Positions 61,016-64,000 of a stretch of DNA of 64,000 nt are shown in pieces (the first letter of the stretch is position 1; each line of letters begins with the position of its first letter). A program made the position numbers and the translations under genes. The notes beneath the pieces were generated by a model. It saw nothing but the letters and a program-made list of their open reading frames with translations, was not told the DNA's origin and made no database searches. Source of the DNA: Pseudomonas nicosulfuronedens (GTDB lineage Bacteria; Pseudomonadota; Gammaproteobacteria; Pseudomonadales; Pseudomonadaceae); the NCBI RefSeq assembly GCF_005877905.1, contig NZ_SWDV01000028.1:59679-123678 (forward strand), given 5' to 3'.

Positions 61016-61963
61016 TCACTCGGGCTCGCGCCAGCGACGGCGGGCGTGCTGGTAGGCGCCCAGGTCGCCGTAGCCCAGGCGCATGGCAATCTCGCCGGCC
61101 GCCAGTCCCTGCAACTCGAAATGCTGCTCCAGTTCGCCGCGAACCAGATCCAGCAACTGGCGGAAGCTCAGGCCCTGTTCCTCCAGGCGCCTGCGCAAGG
61201 TTCGAGCGCTCTGGTGCAAAGCGGCGGCCTGCTCCTCCAGACCTGGCACCCGCCCTTCGGCGAGGGCTCGACGCATGTTCCGCGCCAGCTTCCCGGCCCA
61301 GCCGCTCAGCTGACGCTGGCGCCCCAGGCGGCGATCCAGCTCCTGGCAGATGATCTCGAGCATGCCGGCATGTCGGCTCAGCAGCGGCCTGGCCAGATCC
61401 GTCGTGGAGAAGTGCAGGCGATTGCCGCCAGCGCCAAATTCCACCGGGCCACCGAATGCCTCGACGTACTGCGCGTGATAGGCGGGACGCAGATGGCTGA
61501 ACTGCACGCGCAATGGCGTGATCGGGCTGCCAGTGACCTCGCGAATTACGGTCAGGCTCATGACGAAATAGTGCTCGACAGTGAAGCGGGCGAGATCACC
61601 CGGCGCGTCGATCATGATCTCGATGGCAGCTCCGGTTTCATCCTCGAGGCAATCGAGAGTGTCCATGTCCGAAGCCAGTCGCCCGTAGCGTGCCCAGAGC
61701 CGCAGGGCCTCGCCCAGGTCGGCGCAATAGCTGGCCGAGAGCGCCAGGATATGGCGGTCCTGAATGGTGAACTGGCCGAACAGATGCAGGCCGATGGCCG
61801 GATCATGCTGCTGGGCCTCGGCCAGCAGCTCCTCCAGGGCAACCATGCTGTAGTCGCCCTCCCGATGCCGGCGCATGCCCAGCAGGTAGCGTTCCAGCAC
61901 CTGGCCCAGCGAGCCACGGTGGTAACGCTGCGGATTGGCCACTTCTCGGGAATTTCTGTCCAT
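61016..61963 (-). CDS. AraC-family regulator with arabinose-binding-like N-terminus
   Basis: 315 aa. N-terminal domain of the ArgR/OruR type (RGSLGQVLERYLLGMRRHRE; GSPITPLRVQFSHLRPAY). HTH segments are VPGLEEQAAALHQSARTLRR and AGEIAMRLGYGDLGAYQHAR. The second HTH is slightly unusual (GDLGAYQHA for the usual xSxFxRA) but still AraC-like. It is divergent from the fatty-acid-hydroxylase gene with an 80-bp gap, and probably controls it. Confidence 0.85.
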   Translation of the reverse strand: MDRNSREVANPQRYHRGSLGQVLERYLLGMRRHREGDYSMVALEELLAEAQQHDPAIGLHLFGQFTIQDRHILALSASYCADLGEALRLWARYGRLASDMDTLDCLEDETGAAIEIMIDAPGDLARFTVEHYFVMSLTVIREVTGSPITPLRVQFSHLRPAYHAQYVEAFGGPVEFGAGGNRLHFSTTDLARPLLSRHAGMLEIICQELDRRLGRQRQLSGWAGKLARNMRRALAEGRVPGLEEQAAALHQSARTLRRRLEEQGLSFRQLLDLVRGELEQHFELQGLAAGEIAMRLGYGDLGAYQHARRRWREPE

Positions 61964-62043
61964 TTCACGCCTGACGCGGGCCTGGCCCTTGTTTTCTTAT
62001 TGTTCATGTCGCGCCCATAGGGGCAAACCAACAAGAGAGTGCC

Positions 62044-62910
62044 ATGAACTCCGAACTGCTCGCCAATAATCCCACCCCCGTGGTGGTCGCCATCTTCATT
62101 GCCTTCATGCTGCTGGAAATGGCCTGCGCCCGTTTCCGTCAACCCGCTTCCCGGCGCCGTGACGCCATGGTCGAGATCTTCGGCTCGGGCATCCTGCTGT
62201 TGATCACCTTCCCGCTGATCCTGATCACGACCAACCAGTTGCTGGGCCACTTCGCGCCACAACTGCAGGGTCGCCTGGCAGACCTGCCGTGGTACGCCGC
62301 CCTCGGCCTGTTCCTGGTGCTCGACGACATGACCCAGTACTGGTGGCATCGCCTGACCCACCGCGTGCCTTTCCTCTACGCCCTGCACCGCGCCCACCAT
62401 TCGGCGCCGTACATGAGCATCCGCATCGTCTATCGCAACAACAGTTTCTACTACCTGCTGATGCCCGGTATCTGGCTGACCAGCGCGCTGGTGTACCTGG
62501 GACTGGCCAACTTCTACTACGGCTACCTGATCGTGAAGATGCTGGTGATCTTCGGCGCACACAGCAGCGTTGCCTGGGATGACAAGCTCTACCGCATCCG
62601 CGCGCTACGCCCGCTCATGTGGCTGCTGGAGCGGACCATCTCGACGCCCTCCACCCATTCGGCGCACCACGGCCTGAACGCCGAAGACGGCGTAACGAAC
62701 TACAAGGGCAACTTCGGCAACCTGTTGTTCTTCTGGGACGTGCTGTTCGGCACCGCGAAGATCACCCGCCGTCGGCCGCCGGCCTATGGCATCGAGGACA
62801 TGCAACCGGTGAGCTGGCAGCAGGAGGTGTTCTGGCCGTTGGTGCGTGACCCACAACCGCAAACACAACCACAAACGCAGTCGCAGGAAGGCACGGAGAT
62901 CGCCCGATGA
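62044..62910 (+). CDS. Sterol desaturase / fatty-acid hydroxylase family membrane enzyme
   Basis: 288 aa with four or more TM helices. The di-iron histidine boxes are WWHRLTHR, LHRAHHSA and THSAHHG, as in the FAH superfamily of lipid hydroxylases and desaturases. GAGAG precedes the ATG. The last 20 residues are a Gln/Thr/Pro-rich tail (PQTQPQTQSQ). It likely oxidises a lipid or other hydrophobic compound in the inner membrane; the substrate is unknown. The reductase gene overlaps its stop by 4 bp. Confidence 0.88.
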   Translation: MNSELLANNPTPVVVAIFIAFMLLEMACARFRQPASRRRDAMVEIFGSGILLLITFPLILITTNQLLGHFAPQLQGRLADLPWYAALGLFLVLDDMTQYWWHRLTHRVPFLYALHRAHHSAPYMSIRIVYRNNSFYYLLMPGIWLTSALVYLGLANFYYGYLIVKMLVIFGAHSSVAWDDKLYRIRALRPLMWLLERTISTPSTHSAHHGLNAEDGVTNYKGNFGNLLFFWDVLFGTAKITRRRPPAYGIEDMQPVSWQQEVFWPLVRDPQPQTQPQTQSQEGTEIAR

Positions 62911-63503
62911 ACCTTAACGTCACCCTGATTGCCGGCTCCAGCCAGCCCTCCAGCCAGTCCGCCAAGGTGGCCCGCTATCTGGCCGAGCGCCTGCAGGCGC
63001 TGGAAATCTGCGCCACCGCCAGCGTCGTCGATCTCGGCCAGACCCCGCTGCCCCTCTGGCCAGCGCCGATCGAAGACCACGCCTGGGTGGAGCAGACCGG
63101 GCAGCTGCAGCGCGCCGACGCCCTGGTGGTGATTTCCCCCGAATGGCACGGCATGGCCTGCCCGGCGCTGAAGAACCTGTTCCTCTACGCCGGCTACGCC
63201 GAGCTGGCACACAAGCCGGCGCTGCTGGTGGGCGTATCGGCGGGCCTGGGCGGGTCCTACCCGCTTTCTGAACTGCGCGCCTCCAGTTACAAGAACTCGC
63301 GCATCTGCTACCTGCCCGAACAGTTGGTCATCCGCCAGGTCGACCAGGTCCTGAACACCGCAGAACCCAGCGGGGAGGACGATCTGCGCATCCGCCGCCG
63401 GGCCGACTGGACCCTCAGGGTGCTGAGCGAATACGCCCTGAGCATGAAAGGCCTGAGGGACCGTATCCAGCTGGAACACAGCGACTTCCACAACGGGATG
63501 TAG
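62907..63503 (+). CDS. NADPH-dependent FMN reductase
   Basis: 198 aa. The flavodoxin-like FMN-reductase motif is LIAGSSQPSSQSAKVARYL, and VVISPEWHGMACPALKNLF is the conserved isoalloxazine-binding loop. Its ATG overlaps the hydroxylase stop (ATGA), so it is translationally coupled. It may supply reduced flavin or electrons to the membrane di-iron enzyme; inference. Confidence 0.88.
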   Translation: MNLNVTLIAGSSQPSSQSAKVARYLAERLQALEICATASVVDLGQTPLPLWPAPIEDHAWVEQTGQLQRADALVVISPEWHGMACPALKNLFLYAGYAELAHKPALLVGVSAGLGGSYPLSELRASSYKNSRICYLPEQLVIRQVDQVLNTAEPSGEDDLRIRRRADWTLRVLSEYALSMKGLRDRIQLEHSDFHNGM

Positions 63504-63604
63504 CGGCTTTGCTACTTTGCCTCGGAAGCGGCCTCGCACCTGCGGCAGCTTCCGGCCAGAAGCGGACGTCTAGGCGCACAATCATTCACCGATACACTGA
63601 GAGA

Positions 63605-64000
63605 TCACTGGGACAATTCGGTCAGACATGCTTTTACTTCAACCACTCCCATTGAGAGAAGCATATAACCAGCTGCCGCACGTAACGGCTGCCATGACTG
63701 CTGCTCAAAGACATCTCGATCATGGCAGGGAAGGTTTAGCTCGCTTACCGCGGTGCACAGCTCCCAGACTCGATCAAGTTGAATCCTGATTTCATCGGGC
63801 AAAGCAGCTCCACAGATACTGATCGCATCATGAATGGGCAACATGTGCGACGACCAGGCCTCGCATACGGGGCAATCGGGAACAATATCTCTCTGCACCG
63901 CTGCGTCTGCTGCAAGAAACTCAAGCGCACTAACGAGCCTGGAAATTGCAGCAATTTTCCCCTCCTGCTCAGCGCCATACCATTGCCATAACAGATTTGA
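63605..64000 (-). CDS. Hypothetical protein, 5' end beyond right edge
   Basis: The reading frame stays open from the stop at 63605 through the right edge (131 codons). The apparent GTG start at 63898 is therefore probably not the real start, because upstream codons SNLLWQWYGAEQEGK are in frame. It contains a CPVCEAW cysteine pair and CGAALPDEIR. I do not recognise the family. Base composition is near 50% GC by eye, clearly lower than its neighbours, and codon use is less GC-biased, hinting at acquired DNA or a different gene class. Confidence 0.55.
   Translation of the reverse strand, partial: SNLLWQWYGAEQEGKIAAISRLVSALEFLAADAAVQRDIVPDCPVCEAWSSHMLPIHDAISICGAALPDEIRIQLDRVWELCTAVSELNLPCHDRDVFEQQSWQPLRAAAGYMLLSMGVVEVKACLTELSQ

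Overview
The window is high-GC DNA (roughly 65% by eye), densely packed on both strands. It almost certainly comes from a Pseudomonas chromosome. The indicators are a MexT-like LysR regulator, an AcrAB/MexAB-type efflux operon divergent from a two-component system, a BetT-like BCCT transporter, a FecI/FecR/TonB iron-signalling trio with Fur boxes, and a MoxR-Bat operon. I see no rRNA, tRNA, CRISPR array, insertion sequence or integrase.

Layout. 1-9.4 kb is a signalling and redox block: a giant hybrid kinase/ATPase (3' part off the left edge), a FixJ-type response regulator, a GlxA-type AraC regulator, a MexT-like LysR regulator, a lone receiver protein, an NDH-2-like FAD oxidoreductase and an MBL-fold hydrolase. 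A 12-bp box, ATACCTnnGTAT, occurs three times in the two promoter regions here. 9.5-10.8 kb holds a quinone reductase and a small unknown gene. 10.8-24.6 kb is the most interesting block: a minus-strand aromatic amine dehydrogenase cluster (TTQ enzyme; heavy chain, AauE, AauD, light chain, two c-type cytochromes), then a DUF1329 - DUF1302 - MMPL/RND - YCF48 cassette, with a divergent AraC regulator and an FAD amine-oxidase-like gene. A 38-bp operator-like element with 22-bp spaced direct repeats lies in front of both the dehydrogenase operon and the DUF1329 operon, and a weaker copy precedes the FAD gene. This suggests one regulon joining periplasmic amine oxidation to an envelope transport system.

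24.7-30.7 kb holds assorted single genes: a methyltransferase, an XRE regulator, an HD hydrolase, a frameshifted DUF2235 lipase-like gene, a diguanylate cyclase, and an SDR/membrane-protein pair behind a textbook MerR-type 19-bp-spacer promoter. 30.8-35 kb is the TonB receptor, anti-sigma and ECF sigma trio. 35.1-36.2 kb is a zinc alcohol dehydrogenase. 36.4-44.4 kb is a histidine kinase/response regulator pair divergent from a tripartite RND pump. 44.5-49 kb holds an acetyltransferase, an AspT-family antiporter and a BCCT transporter. 49.1-60.8 kb is a long minus-strand run: MoxR, DUF58, DUF4381, BatA, BatB/C and BatD, then a HAD phosphatase, a periplasmic sulfatase and a membrane-fused spermidine-synthase-like protein. 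61-63.5 kb is an AraC regulator divergent from a fatty-acid-hydroxylase-family gene and an FMN reductase. The right edge holds part of a lower-GC unknown gene.
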